From Bosea sp. NBC_00550 (lineage in GTDB: Bacteria > Pseudomonadota > Alphaproteobacteria > Rhizobiales > Beijerinckiaceae), in contig NZ_CP102772.1 in assembly GCF_026020075.1 (NCBI RefSeq), forward strand, positions 868,001-932,000: DNA of 64,000 nucleotides. Direction: 5' to 3'. Below the pieces are notes generated by a model. The model searched no databases. It saw nothing but the letters and a program-made list of their open reading frames with translations, and was not told the origin of the DNA. Numbering within the stretch: position 1 is the stretch's first letter; each line of letters starts with the position of its first letter. Position numbers and translations under genes: made by a program. Of this stretch, positions 1 through 10,071 are shown in pieces.

Positions 1-73
1 GGCCTTGTTCGATCGCACGGACGATGCGCGCAACGATGCCTTCGGTTCGGTTGACCTCGGCCTGCTTATCCAT
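1..73 (-). CDS. GntR-type regulator, N-terminal fragment (runs off window)
   Basis: Reading leftward from an ATG at 73, 24 codons are visible before the window ends. The peptide includes GIVARIVRAIEQG, which matches the first helix of GntR winged-helix DNA-binding domains, where an I-x-x-A-I-x-x-G pattern precedes the recognition helix. A GAGGGG ribosome-binding site lies directly upstream of the ATG. The gene is divergent from the mevalonate operon and a perfect inverted repeat lies between the two, so it is a good candidate for the operon's local regulator. Only the first helix is visible, so the family call is tentative. Confidence 0.5.
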   Translation of the reverse strand, partial: MDKQAEVNRTEGIVARIVRAIEQG

Positions 74-87
74 CGCCCCTCGCAGTC

Positions 88-109
88 GTACCAGCAAACT
101 GACTGGTAC
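88..109. promoter_or_regulatory. perfect inverted repeat, candidate GntR operator
   Basis: GTACCAG (88-94) and CTGGTAC (103-109) are exact reverse complements separated by 8 bases. They sit in the divergent region between the partial GntR gene (start 73) and the HMG-CoA reductase gene (start 230). Symmetric 7-bp arms in this position are typical for operators of dimeric GntR regulators. The binding protein is inferred. Confidence 0.5.
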
Positions 110-229
110 AGAGAATGGGTTTGTCGGCGAATTGTCCCTTGTTCCTGTCCCGCCTTTGCTTGAGCCTGTCAATCAACAAGTCGAGCGATAAGCCGACAAA
201 AGGCCCGGGCTGCGGGTGGAGGAAACACC

Positions 230-1552
230 ATGACGACGGCAGAAGCGCGCGATGGCGTCGCGCGCCCAGTGAACTCGCGTATCGAAAACTACCGTAGCCT
301 CTCCTGTGCCGCGCGGCTGAACACGGCGGTGGCCGCTGCCGGCCTCGGTCCGGAGGACGTAGCCCTGCTGGCTCAGCCCGGCGGGCTGCCTCTCAATCTC
401 GCCAACGGCATGATCGAGAACGTCGTCGGCACGTTCGAGCTGCCGCTCGGCGTCGCGACGAACTTTACCGTCAACGGCAGGGACTATCTGATCCCGATGG
501 CGGTGGAGGAGCCTTCCGTCGTCGCCGCCGCCTCCTATATGGCGCGGATCGCGCGCGGCTCGGGCGGTTTCCGGACTTCGAGCGACCGCCCGATCATGCG
601 GGCACAGGTCCAGCTTCTCGGCATCGGCGATCCGGAGGGCGCGCGACACAAGCTCATCGCCGCGCGCGACGAGATCGTCGCCGCCGCCAATGCCAAGGAC
701 AAGGTTCTGGTCTCGCTCGGCGGTGGCTGTCGCGACATCGAGGTCCATGTCTTCCCGCAAACGCCGCGCGGACCGATCGTGGTGATGCACCTGCTGGTCG
801 ATGTACGCGATGCGATGGGCGCCAATACGGTCAACACCATGGCCGAGACGGTGGCGCCGATCGTCGAGCGCGTCACCGGCGGAACGGTTCGCCTGCGCAT
901 CCTGTCGAACCTCGCCGATCTCAGATTGGCACGTGCCACCGTCACCGTTCCGGAGGCAGCGCTGGCGACAAAGGACTTCTCTGGCCGGCGGATGATCGAG
1001 GGCATGCTCGACGCCTACGTCTTCGCGGCGATAGACCCCTACCGCGCCACCACCCACAACAAGGGCATCATGAACGGCATCGACCCGGTCGTGGTCGCGA
1101 CCGGCAATGACTGGCGCGCGATCGAGGCCGGCGCCCATGCCTATGCGGCACGCAGCGGCCGCTATACCTCGCTGACGACATGGGAGGAGGATCGCGACGG
1201 CAATCTCGTCGGCTCGATCGAGATGCCGATGGCGCTCGGTCTGGTCGGCGGCGCCACCAAGACGCATCCGCTGGCGCAATGGTCGCTGCGCCTGCTCGGG
1301 GTCAAGACGGCACAGGAGCTGGCCGAGGTCACGGTCGCGGTCGGGCTCGCCCAGAACATGGCGGCGCTCAGGGCGCTGGCGACGGAAGGCATCCAGCGCG
1401 GCCATATGGCCTTGCACGCCCGGAACATCGCCATCGTCGCCGGTGCCGAGGGCGCGGAGATCGACGCGGTCGCCGCTGAGCTCGCCCGCAACCACGATGT
1501 CCGCGTTGACCGGGCCCGCGAACTGCTCGCCGAACGACGGCGCGGGGGCTGA
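230..1552 (+). CDS. mvaA: degradative (class II) hydroxymethylglutaryl-CoA reductase
   Basis: A 440-residue protein with the class II HMG-CoA reductase pattern. The hallmark stretches are [10 protein letters not shown] (63-72), [14 protein letters not shown] (89-102) and [15 protein letters not shown] (282-296). Aligned by eye to the Pseudomonas mevalonii enzyme with an offset of 11, the catalytic residues are all present: Glu94, Lys278, Asp294 and His392 (E83, K267, D283, H381 in that enzyme). Class II enzymes commonly work in the oxidative direction, converting mevalonate plus CoA to HMG-CoA with NAD(P). A GGAGG site lies just before the ATG. An HMG-CoA lyase gene closes the same operon, which supports a catabolic rather than biosynthetic role. 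Cytoplasmic. Confidence 0.93.
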   Translation: MTTAEARDGVARPVNSRIENYRSLSCAARLNTAVAAAGLGPEDVALLAQPGGLPLNLANGMIENVVGTFELPLGVATNFTVNGRDYLIPMAVEEPSVVAAASYMARIARGSGGFRTSSDRPIMRAQVQLLGIGDPEGARHKLIAARDEIVAAANAKDKVLVSLGGGCRDIEVHVFPQTPRGPIVVMHLLVDVRDAMGANTVNTMAETVAPIVERVTGGTVRLRILSNLADLRLARATVTVPEAALATKDFSGRRMIEGMLDAYVFAAIDPYRATTHNKGIMNGIDPVVVATGNDWRAIEAGAHAYAARSGRYTSLTTWEEDRDGNLVGSIEMPMALGLVGGATKTHPLAQWSLRLLGVKTAQELAEVTVAVGLAQNMAALRALATEGIQRGHMALHARNIAIVAGAEGAEIDAVAAELARNHDVRVDRARELLAERRRGG

Positions 1553-1706
1553 AGCATGCTCGCCATGCCAGGAAGCGGCTTTTCCAATCGCGGGCTTGCC
1601 CCGGATAACGACGCGGCTCCGAGCCAGGACCACACCATCTAGACGCCGCGATACCATCCATCACCACAGAACCGCGCAAAGCGGACGAGCCACCGGAGGA
1701 ACCTGC

Positions 1707-2909
1707 ATGAACACCCTGATTTCCCGTCGCGCGCTTGGCGCTTTGCTGGTCTCGACCGGCCTGACGCTGTCGCTGCCGGCCTTCGCCCAGAACGAGATCA
1801 AGATCGGCTACAATGCCGACCAGTCGGCCACCGGCGCCGCCGAGCTCGGTCTGGCCGGCCTTTACGGCTTCCAGGCCGCGATCGAGGATTTGAACGCGCA
1901 GGGCGGCGTACTCGGCCGCAAGATCGTCGGCGTGGTGCGCGACGATGCCGGCGCGCCGCCCAAGTCGATCCAGAACATGAACGAGCTGATCGACAACGAG
2001 AAGGTCGCTGCCGTCGTCGGTCCGACCAATTCCGGCAACGCCTTGGCGTGGCTGCACATCCCGCAGCAGAAGAAGGTGCCGGTGATATCGCATGTGGCGA
2101 CGGCGACCGACATCACCGCCCGCTACGCCAAGGAAGCGCAAAACTACATCTTCCGCGTCTCGATGGTCGACCGTGAGCAACTCGCCCTGCTCACCGCCTA
2201 CGCGGTCAAGGCTTCCAAGACGAAGAAGATCGCGATCATCGCCGACACCACCGGATACGGCCAGGCCGCGACGAAGGACCTGCAGGAGATCCTGGCGCTG
2301 CACGGCATCACGCCGGTCGGCATCGAAAAGTTCGGCCCCAAAGACACCGACATGACCTCGCAGCTCGCCAAGCTGAAGGCCGCCGGTGCCGATATGGTGC
2401 TCTCCGGTTCGTTGGGCGACGCCACGGCGCAGGTGCTCAAGAGCATGGAAAAGATGGACTACTATCCCGGCCTGCTCTCGACCTGGAGCTCGATCAACAC
2501 GCCGCTGGTCAACATCGCGGGGCCGAAGCTTTCGGAGAAGACGATCTTCGCCGCTTCGACGACCGAGGACGCGAACGACCGCGCCGTGGCACTGAACAAG
2601 CGCCTCATCGCCAAGTATCCCAACATGCCGGCCTTCGTCTCGGCCGCCCAGGGCTATGACGCGGTGATGCTGATCGCCGCCGCCGTCAAGCAGGCGGATG
2701 GCACCGACGGGCCGAAGCTTCAGCAGGCGCTGGAAAACCTCGGCAAGGTCCAGGGCATCATCAAGCTCTACGACAAGCCCTTCAGCAAGGAGCAGCACGA
2801 GGCGCTGGGCGTCGCCGACTTCCATCTGGCGCAGTGGAAGAACGGGCGCGTGGTCAAGGTCGACGACGCCGTCGTGAAGGGGCTGACGGCGGCCGATCTG
2901 AAGCGGTGA
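1707..2909 (+). CDS. ABC transporter substrate-binding protein, LivK/HAAT type
   Basis: A 400-residue type I periplasmic binding protein (Leu/Ile/Val-binding family, PF13458-like). It starts with a Sec signal peptide (hydrophobic 10-24, probable cleavage after the AFA at 25-27) followed by the typical IKIGYNADQSATG opening strand. The region AAVVGPTNSGNALAWL corresponds to the ligand-binding G-P-x-N/S loop. A GGAGG ribosome-binding site precedes the ATG. It is the first transporter gene after mvaA and is followed by permeases and ATPases of the same class. The family usually binds amino acids or small carboxylates. Here mevalonate is the likely ligand because the operon is bracketed by HMG-CoA reductase and lyase; that is inference. 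Confidence 0.88.
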   Translation: MNTLISRRALGALLVSTGLTLSLPAFAQNEIKIGYNADQSATGAAELGLAGLYGFQAAIEDLNAQGGVLGRKIVGVVRDDAGAPPKSIQNMNELIDNEKVAAVVGPTNSGNALAWLHIPQQKKVPVISHVATATDITARYAKEAQNYIFRVSMVDREQLALLTAYAVKASKTKKIAIIADTTGYGQAATKDLQEILALHGITPVGIEKFGPKDTDMTSQLAKLKAAGADMVLSGSLGDATAQVLKSMEKMDYYPGLLSTWSSINTPLVNIAGPKLSEKTIFAASTTEDANDRAVALNKRLIAKYPNMPAFVSAAQGYDAVMLIAAAVKQADGTDGPKLQQALENLGKVQGIIKLYDKPFSKEQHEALGVADFHLAQWKNGRVVKVDDAVVKGLTAADLKR

Positions 2910-2922
2910 AGAAGCGAACCGG

Positions 2923-2958
2923 TCGTCCCGGCCGAAGCGTTGCACAAAGCCGGGACGA
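2923..2958 (+). promoter_or_regulatory. stem-loop after binding-protein gene
   Basis: TCGTCCCGGC (2923-2932) pairs perfectly with GCCGGGACGA (2949-2958), giving a 10-bp stem with a 16-base loop. It begins 13 bases after the binding-protein stop codon and ends before the permease gene. There is no T-run, so it is more likely a partial terminator or an mRNA-stabilising 3' structure that raises binding-protein expression than a full terminator. Confidence 0.6.
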
Positions 2959-3015
2959 GCGCGTGATGTCAGATCGCAAGGTTCGGTGCCGGCACAGCCG
3001 GCTCGCGGAGAGACC

Positions 3016-3933
3016 ATGACAGCTTTTCTTCAGGCTCTGGCCAGCGGTCTGGCACTGGGCGCGATCTACGGACTGATCGCGCTCGGTTTCAACATCACCT
3101 ATGCCACGACCAAGACCTTCAATTTCGGCCAGGGCGCCTTCCTCGTGCCGGGCAGCCTGGTCGGCGTCTCGCTCCTGCTGCTGGCTGCCGGCAAGCCGCA
3201 TTTCGGCAATCTCTCGCAGCAGGAGATGACGCTCGCGGCTTATGGGCTGGCGACGGTGGCGAGCGTCGTCGTGGTCGGCGCGATCGGCGTCGCGCTGTAC
3301 TACTGCGCGATCAAGCCCTTCGTCGGGGCAGGGGGGCTGAACTGGGTGCTGAGCACGATAGGCTTCGGCATCATCATGCAGAACACCGCACTGGCGATCT
3401 GGGGCCCGGCTTCGATCGCCGTGCCGTCGCCGCTCGGTAGCGAGGTCTGGCGCATCGCCGGCGCCGGTATCCGGCCGCAGGAGGTCCTGATCGCGGTCGT
3501 CGCGGTCGCGGTGATGATCGGGCTCGACATCGTCCTGCGCAAGACGCGCTTCGGCAAGGCGCTCAGGGCCGTCGCCTTCAACCCGCAGGCGGCCGCGATC
3601 GTCGGCATCAACGTCGAAACCATCGTGATCCTCGCCTTCGTCATCTCGTCGGGCCTGGCGGGGCTCGCCGGCATCCTCATCGCGCCGATCACAACGGCCT
3701 CCGTCTTCATCGGCCTCGGCATCGCCCTCAAGGCGTTCTCGGCCGCGATCGTCGGCGGGCTGACCAGCCCGCGCGGCTGCATGCTGGGCGGCTTCCTGCT
3801 CGGCGTGGTCGAGGCGCTGGTCGGGCTCTGGCGCGCGGAGATGCGCGAGATCACCATCTTCCTGCTGATCATCGTCGTGCTGGTCGTCCGGCCTGGCGGG
3901 CTGATGGGCGCGCGCAGCGTGGAGAAGATCTGA
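3016..3933 (+). CDS. branched-chain-type ABC permease, LivH family
   Basis: A 305-residue integral membrane protein (BPD_transp_2 / LivH family) with about eight hydrophobic segments. It opens with the family's LASGLALGAIYGLIALGFN and contains the conserved loop FGKALRAVAFNPQAAAIVGIN, which contacts the ATPase. The ATG at 3016 is preceded by GCGGAGAG and leaves 106 bases to the binding-protein gene. It should pair with the LivM-like half of the next gene to make the channel. The stop codon overlaps the next start (TGATG). Confidence 0.88.
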   Translation: MTAFLQALASGLALGAIYGLIALGFNITYATTKTFNFGQGAFLVPGSLVGVSLLLLAAGKPHFGNLSQQEMTLAAYGLATVASVVVVGAIGVALYYCAIKPFVGAGGLNWVLSTIGFGIIMQNTALAIWGPASIAVPSPLGSEVWRIAGAGIRPQEVLIAVVAVAVMIGLDIVLRKTRFGKALRAVAFNPQAAAIVGINVETIVILAFVISSGLAGLAGILIAPITTASVFIGLGIALKAFSAAIVGGLTSPRGCMLGGFLLGVVEALVGLWRAEMREITIFLLIIVVLVVRPGGLMGARSVEKI

Positions 3934-5722
3934 TGCCCGCGCTCGGCCATGCCATCGGGGTGGGGGCGCTGGCGGCGGCGCTCGCGCTGGTGCCCTATCT
4001 TTCCCTCAACGACTTCCACCTGCAGATCTTGTTCACGATCGGGGTGAACTATCTGGCCGCCGCCGGGCTGAACGTGCTCGTCGGTTATGCCGGCCAGAAA
4101 TCGCTCGGTCATGCCGGCCTTTTCGCAGTTGGCGCCTATACGGCGGCGATCGCCAATATCGAATGGGGGATCAATCCCTGGCTCTCGCTGGTGCTGGCCT
4201 GCGGTTTCGGCGCGATCTTCGGCCTCGTCATCGCCATGCCGTCGGTGCGCGTCTCGGGGCCGAGCCTCGCCATGGTGACGATCGGCTTCGGCATCGTGGT
4301 CGAGAAGGTCGTCACGGAGTGGACCGACATCTTCAAGGGCCAGGCCGGCTTCTACGGCATCAACGCACCCTCGCTCGGCGGCACGAGCTTCACGAACCTG
4401 CACTGGGTCTGGTTCGTCGGCGCGCTCTGCATCGCGACCCATCTGATGCTACGCTCGCTGCTCGCCGGCCGTTATGGCCGCGCCTTCCTCGCGGTGCAGA
4501 TGGCGGAGCCGGCGGCGCAGTCGGTCGGCATCTCGGTGGTGCGCGCCAAGACGCTGGCCTTCGTCATCTCGGCCGTGACCTGCGCGCTCGCCGGCGCCGT
4601 GGTCGCGCAGCAGAACCAGTATTTCAACTCCGACTTCATCACCTTCAACCTGTCGATCTTCCTGCTGGTGGTGGTGATCTTCGGCGGCTCAGGCTCGCTC
4701 TACGGCCCGCTCTTCGGCGCGGTGATCCTGACGCTGCTCGACGCCTGGCTGGCGCGCTGGCCGGCATTGCAGCACTTCACTTACGGCGCCCTGCTGCTGT
4801 TCTCGCTCTATCTGATGCCGAACGGCATCGCCGGGGCGGTCTCTGGCCTTGCGAAGCGTTGGGGCAGGCGTGACCGGAGCCTGCCCGGCGTCGCCGGCCA
4901 CAGCGCTCTGGCCGCGGCGCCCGCGGCGTTGGTGGGCGGTGAAATCCTGGTCGTGAAAGACCTCTACAAGGCCTATGGCGGCATCGTGCCGGTTCGCAAC
5001 GTCTCCTTCGCGATCGGCGCCGGCAAGGTGCATGCGCTGATCGGCCCGAACGGCGCCGGCAAGACGACCCTGCTCAACCTGCTCTCCGGCCATGTCGCGC
5101 CCGATGGCGGTTCGATCAGGTTCCAGGGGCACGAGACGGTCGGCCTGCCGGCGCATCGCGTCGCTGCGCTCGGCATCGCCCGAACCTTCCAGAACCTGAA
5201 GCTGTTCGGCGATCTCTCGGCCCTCGACAACGTCCTGCTCGGTGCGCATCTGCACATCGAGACCGGCTTTGCCGCCTCGCTGCTCGGCCTGCCATCGAGC
5301 CGTCATGTCGAGGCCAAGGCGCGCGCCGACGCGCTGGCGCTCCTCGGCGACCTCGGCCTCGGCGAGCGCGCTCACGAGCCCGCCAAAAGCCTGCCCTATG
5401 GCCTGCAGCGTCGGCTCGAAATCGCCCGCGCTCTCGCCTCGCGGCCGAAGCTTTTGCTGCTCGACGAGCCCGCGGCCGGGCTCAATCCGCAGGAGACGCA
5501 TGAACTCGGCGAGGTCATTCGCCGCATCCAGCAGGCCGGCGTCACCGTGTTGCTGATCGAGCATCACATGGATCTGGTCATGGGCATCTCGCAGCATGTG
5601 CTGGTGCTCGATTACGGCGCATTGATCGCCGAAGGGCGCCCGGAGGTGATCCGGAAGGATCCAAAGGTCGTCACCGCCTATCTTGGCGCCGAGGACGACG
5701 CTGCCGTGACCGGAGACGCCGC

Positions 5723-5726
<4 letters not shown>
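3933..5726 (+). CDS. fused LivM-type permease and LivG-type ATPase
   Basis: A 597-residue fusion. Residues 1-310 form a LivM-like permease, with GLNVLVGYAGQKSLGHAGLF at 45-64 typical of the family. After a short Ala/Gly-rich linker (about 311-336) comes a complete LivG-like ATPase: Walker A GPNGAGKTT (371-379), Q-loop near 420 (RTFQNLKLF), signature LPYGLQRRLEIARAL (487-501, the usual LivG variant of LSGGQ), Walker B LLLLDEP (507-513) and switch His 544/545. These two functions are usually separate polypeptides. Its ATG overlaps the upstream stop, and its own stop overlaps the next gene's start by 4 bases, so translation is probably coupled. Confidence 0.9.
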
Positions 5727-6433
<707 letters not shown>

Positions 6434-6434
6434 G

Positions 6435-7292
6435 ATGGCAGATCGTGAGGTTGTCATCGTCGAGGTCGGTCCGCGCGACGGGCTGCAGAACGAGAAGGTC
6501 CCGATCGCCACCGCCGACAAGCTCGCCCTGATCGGCAAGCTGGCCAGCGTCGGCCTCGCCAGGATAGAGGCGACTGCCTTCGTCTCGCCGCGCTGGGTGC
6601 CGCAGATGGCGGACCATGACGCCGTGATGCGCTGCCTGTTCCCGCGGCCGGGCGTGACATATTCTGCGCTGGTGCCCAATGAACGCGGAGCGGAAGCGGC
6701 GCTCGCAGCCGGTGCGCAGGCACTGGCGGTATTCACGGCCGCCTCCGAGAGCTTCTCTCAGAAGAACACGAACTGCAGCATCGCGGAGGGCATCTCCCGC
6801 TTCGAGCCGGTGCTGGCGCTTGCTCGAAGTGCAGGCGTGCCGGTACGCGGCTACGTCTCTTGCGCGCTTGATTGCCCTTACGAGGGCGAGATCGCGCCTT
6901 CAGCAGTCGCCGAAGTCACGGCGCGACTCCTCGCCATCGGCTGCTCGGAGATCGCGCTCTCGGACACGATCGGGCGAGGCACTCCGGACCGTACTGCGCA
7001 GATGATAGAAGCGGCCCTGCGCGTTGCCGCCGCCACGAAATTGGCCGGTCATTTCCACGACACCTCCGGGCGCGCGCTCGGCAACGTCGAGGCGGCCTGG
7101 CGGCTCGGTCTGCGCGTTTTCGACGGCGCCATCGGGGGCACGGGCGGATGCCCTTATGCGCCGGGAGCGGCCGGCAATCTGGCCACGGAGCGGCTCGCGG
7201 CTCACTTCGCAGCGAAGGGTATCGAAACCGGCATCGACCTCGTCGCATTGCGTAGCGCGGCCGCGTGGATCGGCACTCTCCTGCGATCGTGA
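6435..7292 (+). CDS. mvaB: hydroxymethylglutaryl-CoA lyase
   Basis: A 285-residue HMGL-like TIM-barrel enzyme that cleaves HMG-CoA to acetyl-CoA and acetoacetate. The signature VEVGPRDGLQNE (9-20) carries the catalytic Arg14-Asp15 pair. HFHDTSGRALGN (206-217) supplies the metal-binding His206 and His208, and GGCPYAPGAAGN contains the loop Cys239 of true HMG-CoA lyases. Length is normal for bacterial MvaB. The ATG at 6435 follows the LivF stop by a single base. With mvaA at the other end of the operon it completes mevalonate to acetoacetate plus acetyl-CoA. Confidence 0.93.
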   Translation: MADREVVIVEVGPRDGLQNEKVPIATADKLALIGKLASVGLARIEATAFVSPRWVPQMADHDAVMRCLFPRPGVTYSALVPNERGAEAALAAGAQALAVFTAASESFSQKNTNCSIAEGISRFEPVLALARSAGVPVRGYVSCALDCPYEGEIAPSAVAEVTARLLAIGCSEIALSDTIGRGTPDRTAQMIEAALRVAAATKLAGHFHDTSGRALGNVEAAWRLGLRVFDGAIGGTGGCPYAPGAAGNLATERLAAHFAAKGIETGIDLVALRSAAAWIGTLLRS

Positions 7293-7436
7293 CGTATCGA
7301 AAAGGCGGCGCTGTCGATCCGGCTTATCGCAACTCGGTGAAGTCCTTTGTCCGGCTGTACGGCCCAGTGGCGGATTGTTAAGTCAGCGCACATTCATGCT
7401 TGCAGCAATCGGCGGCATCGGCGAGCGCAGTCGGCT

Positions 7437-9155
7437 TCAGGGCGCCAACAACAGCCCGCGCGAACGATGGCCAATCGCTTCGAGCCAGGTCGAAACCGCG
7501 GCGGCTCCGCCATCTGGTGAACCCAGTGCACGTTCTCCAAGATAGCTCGCTCGCCCCAGGCGTGGCTGCATCGCTGCCGTAGCCTCTGCGCCAGCCGCTG
7601 CAGCATCCGCTGCCAGCCGCCAGGCCTCGGCCGGAGGCAGTTTCCGACGAGCCGCGTCGGCCAGGGCGTCTGCCGCCGGCAGAAGAGAATCGAGCATCGT
7701 CCTGTCACCGGCGCGTGCGCCTCCAAGCTCGGAAACGGCTTCGGCGCCCCTGGCAAAGGCATCGGCCCAGTCTGCGAGACTGGTGCTCGGCCCCTCGGCG
7801 AGACGGCGTGCCGCTCGCAAAAGGCCTACGGCGTAGAACGGTCCCGAACTGCCGCCAATCGCGCGTCGCAACTCGTTGGCCAGAAGGAAGAGCACGGTTG
7901 CAGCACTGGCGGATCTGTCGGAGGCACAGCAGGTACGGATCGCGGCTGCGGCGCGACACATGCTGACTCCGAGGTCTCCATCGCCCCCCTTCCTGTCCAA
8001 CTCGGTCAGGCGTGGCTCGGCCGCTTCCAGTGCTTCCGCACAGGCGAGCGCGGCCGCTCGGGCCACAGCACCAAGGCTGTCGGCCGAAGTCACCACATCC
8101 TTCACAACGTCCGGCTTCGCCGCAGGAATTGTGGCCGTGGTCCGCGGTATGATCCCGGGCCCCGGCCAGCTTGAAGCCTGAGTAGCCCAATCCAGGAGTT
8201 CGAGCCGTTCGTCGTCGACAGCGATGACGGAAATCGAGAAGCCCGGCATCTCGAGCGCGCTCAACAGGGTACCGGCCCAGGCGCGTTCGACCACCAGGCC
8301 TCGCTCGCGCAGGTAGGCGAGGGCACGCCGCGCGATAATGGACAGCTCCATCTGCGTGGTGCCACCCAGATTATTGATGAGCAGAGCGACGCGTGCGGCA
8401 TCACCGTAGCCGCCATCCTTGAGGACGAGATCCAACATCCGGTCCGTGATGGCATCTGCGGAATCGACTTTCTGCCGCACCATGCCGGGTTCGCCGTGTA
8501 TGCCCAGGCCGAATTCGATTTCGTCGTCACCCAGTTCGAAGCTCGGGACACCGACCGCCGGAATCGTGCAGGCACCGAGTGCCACACCCATGGTCCTTGC
8601 GGAGTCGGCCGCAGTCCGCGCTGCTGTGGCGACCGCATTGAGGGATTGCCCCTGTTCGGCCAGCGCTCCCGCAATCTTGTGGATCAGGACCGTGCCCGCG
8701 ATTCCCCGGCTTCGCTCCTTTGGCACCCTCTCACGGAGGGCGACGTCGTCCGCCACGACCACGATCTCGGTCGGGATGCCGCCTGCTCGTGCGATTTCCG
8801 CAGCCAGGCCGAAGTTGAGCCGGTCGCCGGTGTAGTTCTTGACGATCAGGATCGCTCCCGACGGCCCCGCGACCGCATGAATGGCGGCAAGCACCGCGTC
8901 GACGGAGGGCGAGGTGAATACGTCCCCCACGACGGCGGCGTGCAACATGCCCGCGCCGACATAGCCTGCATGGGCTGGTTCGTGCCCAGCACCACCTCCG
9001 GAAATCACCGCGACACCGCGCCGCGCCGGTTCGGGGAGGTCGTTGCGGATGACGACGTCGTGTTCCGCCAGTAGCGCGAGGTCAGGGTGGAGCGCGACGA
9101 CGCCCTCGAGCATTTCCCTGACGACCTGACGCGGGTCGTTGATGAGCTTCTTCAC
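7437..9155 (-). CDS. single-chain dihydroxyacetone-kinase-family protein (DhaK-DhaL fusion)
   Basis: A 572-residue protein read from a GTG at 9155, chosen because GAGGGAG lies 6 bases upstream; the frame stays open to 9206 but has no good start there. The N-terminal DAK1 domain has GGGAGHEPAHAGYVG (53-67) and His220 in GIHGEPG, the residue that forms the hemiaminal with dihydroxyacetone in the Citrobacter enzyme (also H220). The C-terminal DhaL/DAK2 domain has the Mg-ATP aspartates in GDGDLG (391-396; usually GDGDTG). The family phosphorylates dihydroxyacetone, glyceraldehyde or related C3/C4 keto-sugars with ATP. It follows two DUF1028 genes, so a non-glycerol substrate is likely. Confidence 0.85.
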   Translation of the reverse strand: MKKLINDPRQVVREMLEGVVALHPDLALLAEHDVVIRNDLPEPARRGVAVISGGGAGHEPAHAGYVGAGMLHAAVVGDVFTSPSVDAVLAAIHAVAGPSGAILIVKNYTGDRLNFGLAAEIARAGGIPTEIVVVADDVALRERVPKERSRGIAGTVLIHKIAGALAEQGQSLNAVATAARTAADSARTMGVALGACTIPAVGVPSFELGDDEIEFGLGIHGEPGMVRQKVDSADAITDRMLDLVLKDGGYGDAARVALLINNLGGTTQMELSIIARRALAYLRERGLVVERAWAGTLLSALEMPGFSISVIAVDDERLELLDWATQASSWPGPGIIPRTTATIPAAKPDVVKDVVTSADSLGAVARAAALACAEALEAAEPRLTELDRKGGDGDLGVSMCRAAAAIRTCCASDRSASAATVLFLLANELRRAIGGSSGPFYAVGLLRAARRLAEGPSTSLADWADAFARGAEAVSELGGARAGDRTMLDSLLPAADALADAARRKLPPAEAWRLAADAAAAGAEATAAMQPRLGRASYLGERALGSPDGGAAAVSTWLEAIGHRSRGLLLAP

Positions 9156-9340
9156 GTCATGCTCCCTCGAGGCCCGCTCGGATCTCACTTCGTATGGCCT
9201 GGCCAACTATCACAATTGCGGATCGCAGCGATGGGCTGCTCGGCCATGGAATTTCAGCCTGTGCAGGCCCTCGGATTCATCGGTGCCGATCGATCGCTCC
9301 CCGAGACCCGACACAAGCCGATCAGGCAACGGTCGGACGC

Positions 9341-10051
9341 TCACGCCCTCCGGCTGTCGAGATCCAGGAATTGCGCATACGAAATCTCGGGATGATCCAG
9401 CCAATAGTCCGCATAGTACGGCACGAGCGGTTCATAGGCGTCGAAGATGCGGCGCAGGTCGCGTACCGCATCTCCTCCCTCGGCCGGCAGCGGGTTCGCC
9501 ATGTCGACCCGCAGATCGATCAAGGGCCTCTCCACGTCCGGAGCGCAGGCGATGAGTCCGGCGGATTTGTGCCCGATCGGCTCTCCGCCCGCGGCGGCGC
9601 CCGCCTCGATCGCCCGCACCAACCTCTCGAAGAACGGTATGGCTTCGTTCGCGACGAACGCATCGTGGATGGCGTCCACGACTTGTGGGCCGGCGAGTCC
9701 GTTGCCCATTGCGACAAAGCCCTCGCCGACGCGGTGGCCGGTATATGCGGCCCCGTTTACGGGGCTATGTGCAGCCGCACGGCCATCGGCGGTAACAATG
9801 CCGATCTGGCGGTAGTCGAAGAAGCGGTCCTTGTGCCGTAAGGCGACGAGGATCTCATCGGGGCTCCACCCCTTGGCGGCGAGTTCGAGGCCGGTCAGGC
9901 CATGCCGCCAATCGGAATGGCACTGCGACGAGATCGCCGCGACGCCGCCGCGTACATGCGGGCAGCGGGAAGCCACCGCGAGTGGGCTGGTCGCAAGGCA
10001 GACGCCAAGCAATTCGGTTTCAGGGCAGCGGGCGACAATCGTGAACGTCAT
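9341..10051 (-). CDS. DUF1028 family protein (first of a tandem pair)
   Basis: A 236-residue cytoplasmic protein matching DUF1028 (PF06267 type, predicted Ntn-hydrolase-like fold). It has an opening MTFTIVARCPETELLGVCLA, the central RQIGIVTADGRAAAH, the AYTGHRVGEGFVAMGNGLAG block, and an aspartate-rich LIDLRVDMA strand near the C-terminus. GGGAGAT precedes the ATG. The biochemical function of the family is not established as far as I know. It lies 20 bases after another DUF1028 gene and upstream of the kinase gene, so the pair may form a hetero-oligomer or handle two related substrates. Confidence 0.8.
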   Translation of the reverse strand: MTFTIVARCPETELLGVCLATSPLAVASRCPHVRGGVAAISSQCHSDWRHGLTGLELAAKGWSPDEILVALRHKDRFFDYRQIGIVTADGRAAAHSPVNGAAYTGHRVGEGFVAMGNGLAGPQVVDAIHDAFVANEAIPFFERLVRAIEAGAAAGGEPIGHKSAGLIACAPDVERPLIDLRVDMANPLPAEGGDAVRDLRRIFDAYEPLVPYYADYWLDHPEISYAQFLDLDSRRA

Positions 10052-10071
10052 GGGCGATCTCCCAGCTTGGG

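Noticed and set aside
173..1657. Long leftward open frame of 494 codons opposite the HMG-CoA reductase gene
   Set aside because: Arg/Asp/Gly-rich translation without motifs; it is the antisense shadow of a gene with all catalytic residues in place.
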